Shown piece by piece: positions 12,899 through 14,860 of a stretch of 14,860 bases of DNA. How positions within the stretch are numbered: the stretch's first letter is position 1; each line of letters starts with the position of its first letter. The stretch covers positions 1 to 14,860 of the forward strand of contig CAZTKP010000061.1 in the NCBI GenBank assembly GCA_964614215.1, written 5' to 3'. A program made the translations under genes and the position numbers. The DNA is from CAZTKP01 sp964614215 (GTDB lineage Bacteria; UBP6; UBA1177). Below the pieces are notes generated by a model. That model had not been told where the DNA came from, did not search any database, and saw nothing but the letters and a program-made list of their open reading frames with translations.

Positions 12899-14860
12899 TT
12901 ATTCCTCTGTTTCAGAAGCCTCTTTTTCTTCTTCTGCAGGAGCCGCAGGTGCCGTTTCACCCATTTTCATTAAACCCATGAATCTAAACATGAACAGATG
13001 TTTTGTAGCTTCAAGATGTGTTGCAAGAAAAGGAAGAACTTTTTCAGCAGGGATCTTGTTAATTTTCTTTGTGTACTCACCGGAAAAAAGAAGCTGTCCT
13101 GACTTAAGTTCAGCTGTTGTCTTCCAGATGAAATTATCTTCGAAGCTGATGGTTTTATTAAGTTTTTCCTTATTTATCATTGTTCTGAAAACATTAGTGT
13201 CAAAACTGACATCATAGTTTATCTTTGCTCTGAAAGGAGGCCACAATTTAAGAGGTTTTGTTCTCTTTTCCTCATATATCCAGCTGATGTTGAGCATTTC
13301 TGTAGGCAGTTTAAGAATAGTGACAGGAACGAGCTCGTCTTTAACTTCGGCTGTCACTTTGTAAGAAAAAGTAAGCGTTTTCTCAAGCTCATCGAGGTTC
13401 AACACTTTGATGTCGGATATCTTTGCATCATAAAAAGGTTTGCAGATCCCTGCTCTGATAAGTCTTTCAATAATGTCTGTCCTAAGTCTCTTTCCATAAG
13501 ACCGTGTCATCTCCTCAACTGCACCGTGATACGTTGCAGTAACATCATAGACCGCTTTATCTTTTTTCACATCTCCCTTGACGTTCACTTCCATATAGTT
13601 CTTAGTGTGATCGTCCATGAGAGTCTTTTCAAGAAGTATCTTCGTTTCATCATCTTTAGATCTGAGCTCAAGAAGATAGCTGTCCTGATCCATAAAAGGA
13701 GTTTTCTTATATCCTGTTACAGGACTTGTAGGATCAGCAAGGAAAGGTTTTCCCTCTTTAGGATAAACTCTTACAAGAATATGGTTAAATGCGTAAACAC
13801 TTACAAATTTGGGATCGACAAGCTCTGAATCCCCTACTCCTATATAGACCGGAAATGCCTTGATCTCTGCTTCTTTCAGCATCGCGAGCATCAGAACAGC
13901 GTGATCTTTACAGTCACCGTAGCCTCTATCAATTATTGTCTTAATCCTGTTGGGCTTCATGTCGTGACCGAAAAACACATGGGTCATATCATAGTGATAA
14001 GTCTGCACATAATTATAGATCGCCTTGATCTTTTCATCTTCCGTCTTAAGGTCTTTAGTCACTTCGGCAGTCTTTTCGCTCACCATTTTCTTCTCTTCAT
14101 CGGTCATTTCATCAAGTACAGGCTTATAGAACATAGCGTAATGACCGTGAGCAAGATCTTTCCATTTTTTATAGGGGGAAACGTTTATATCAAGATGTCC
14201 GATATAAATATTTAGATTTCCCATTCCCGCTTCAAGTTTAAGCTGCGGAATATCCTTCTTTTCCCATACGAACTTCTTGTCTCCGGTGTTTCCAACTGAC
14301 TCAGTGATCACAGGGTCCTTCAGCTCGATGTTTCTTGCTTTATACTCAAAATTAAGGCCTACGCTCTTTTCAAAAACAAAATTTGGAATATTAACTTCAA
14401 GTCTGGAATACTTCACAGGTACTGCACTCTGGAAGTAAAAACGGTCTCCGAAGAAAAAGTTCTTGTTGATGATAGTGTATTTAAGTTCAACAAGATCTCC
14501 ATCCTTAAGCTGAGGGAAGTTGTATCTCACCATTTTTCTCTTTGCATCGTAATCCCTGTTCTTCATCTGTGTAATGAAGTAGTAAACATCATCTTCCTTA
14601 AGGTTTATGCTTGTTCCGTCAGGTTTGATAGTTCTGGCGGAAAAAGACTCAAAAACTGTCTTGTCATCAACAGCAAGCGCACTTTTCATAACAAGGTCCG
14701 CATTTCTGAAAACCCTGAAGATAACGTGCTGAGTCTTGTATGTCTCAATTCCTACGTTCGGAACGTAGTCAACGTCGTAAATAGTGTTTGAGTAAAGCAC
14801 AACGCCATCAGCTTTTGGATTCTGCTCCTGAGTCGGCAGATTCTTAAGATCGACCTGTGA
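12899..14860 (-). CDS. DUF3857-transglutaminase-like protein (5' end outside window)
   Basis: 653 codons visible; the frame is still open at the right edge, so the N-terminus is missing and a GTG at 14800 is not the true start. Visible residues about 20-190 match DUF3857 (DGVVLYSNTIYDVDY, ARTIKPDG, LKDGDLVELKYTI). A transglutaminase-like core follows, with GYGDCKDHAVLMLAMLK (Cys317 of the visible part), AFNHILVRVYP (His360) and FLADPTSP (Asp376), giving a complete Cys-His-Asp triad. A long beta-rich C-terminal region and an Ala/Pro/Glu-rich acidic tail (EEEKEASETEE) end the protein. Members are usually exported or anchored proteins of the envelope; the substrate is unknown, and both protease and cross-linking activity are possible. 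The gene ends 136 bases before the DsbD-like start with no strong terminator. Confidence 0.85.
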   Translation of the reverse strand, partial: SQVDLKNLPTQEQNPKADGVVLYSNTIYDVDYVPNVGIETYKTQHVIFRVFRNADLVMKSALAVDDKTVFESFSARTIKPDGTSINLKEDDVYYFITQMKNRDYDAKRKMVRYNFPQLKDGDLVELKYTIINKNFFFGDRFYFQSAVPVKYSRLEVNIPNFVFEKSVGLNFEYKARNIELKDPVITESVGNTGDKKFVWEKKDIPQLKLEAGMGNLNIYIGHLDINVSPYKKWKDLAHGHYAMFYKPVLDEMTDEEKKMVSEKTAEVTKDLKTEDEKIKAIYNYVQTYHYDMTHVFFGHDMKPNRIKTIIDRGYGDCKDHAVLMLAMLKEAEIKAFPVYIGVGDSELVDPKFVSVYAFNHILVRVYPKEGKPFLADPTSPVTGYKKTPFMDQDSYLLELRSKDDETKILLEKTLMDDHTKNYMEVNVKGDVKKDKAVYDVTATYHGAVEEMTRSYGKRLRTDIIERLIRAGICKPFYDAKISDIKVLNLDELEKTLTFSYKVTAEVKDELVPVTILKLPTEMLNISWIYEEKRTKPLKLWPPFRAKINYDVSFDTNVFRTMINKEKLNKTISFEDNFIWKTTAELKSGQLLFSGEYTKKINKIPAEKVLPFLATHLEATKHLFMFRFMGLMKMGETAPAAPAEEEKEASETEE

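Noticed and set aside
14798..14800. GTG as start of the DUF3857-transglutaminase protein
   Set aside because: It lies inside the DUF3857 domain and the frame stays open to the window edge, so the gene is truncated by the window.

Overview
The window looks like chromosomal DNA from an uncultured Gram-negative bacterium of roughly 35-50% GC by eye. It encodes three very cysteine-rich exported proteins with 'DCPEGY-x-C' motifs, DUF4215-type CGDG...CDDG repeats, EGF domains and acidic or Gly-x-Thr linkers. This surface-protein style is typical of Myxococcota and related deltaproteobacteria and of some candidate phyla. An LPP20-type lipoprotein, a lytic transglycosylase, a DUF4388-J-domain protein and PgsA fit the same kind of organism. 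I cannot place it more finely. Two runs of exactly 100 N are scaffold gaps, each inside a secreted Cys-rich gene.

Layout. Minus strand, 1-6596: a large Cys-rich repeat protein (start 2362, running off the left edge and interrupted by a gap). Upstream of it lies a three-gene operon reading 5899 to 2544: EGF lipoprotein, free methionine-(R)-sulfoxide reductase (overlapping start), then a collagen-like/EGF/jelly-roll lipoprotein. An LPP20-family lipoprotein gene (start 6596) has its own promoter and a clear intrinsic terminator. Plus strand, 6865-11070: a tightly overlapping four-gene operon (two ATGA junctions, one 7-nt overlap) encoding a carboxyltransferase subunit (OadA/PycB/5S type), a DUF4388-like/J-domain/helical-repeat protein, an SLT lytic transglycosylase and PgsA. 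Minus strand, 11080-14860: a thioredoxin-fold plus DsbD/CcdA-like membrane protein with its own promoter, preceded by a DUF3857-transglutaminase protein whose 5' end lies beyond the window.

The main theme is the cell envelope: exported disulfide-rich adhesin-like proteins, a methionine-sulfoxide repair enzyme coupled to two of them, a periplasmic thiol-redox membrane protein, peptidoglycan lysis and phospholipid synthesis. The most unusual items are (1) a tandem array of 66-69-residue Trp/Cys repeats at 1-1030 that I cannot assign to a named family, (2) two paralogues sharing a conserved Cys-rich stalk but ending in entirely different modules, (3) a proline-free collagen-like Gly-Asp/Asn-Thr stalk, and (4) the translationally coupled methionine-sulfoxide reductase between two surface lipoproteins. 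No tRNA, rRNA, CRISPR, IS element or phage gene was seen, and no stretch over 300 bases lacks a gene.
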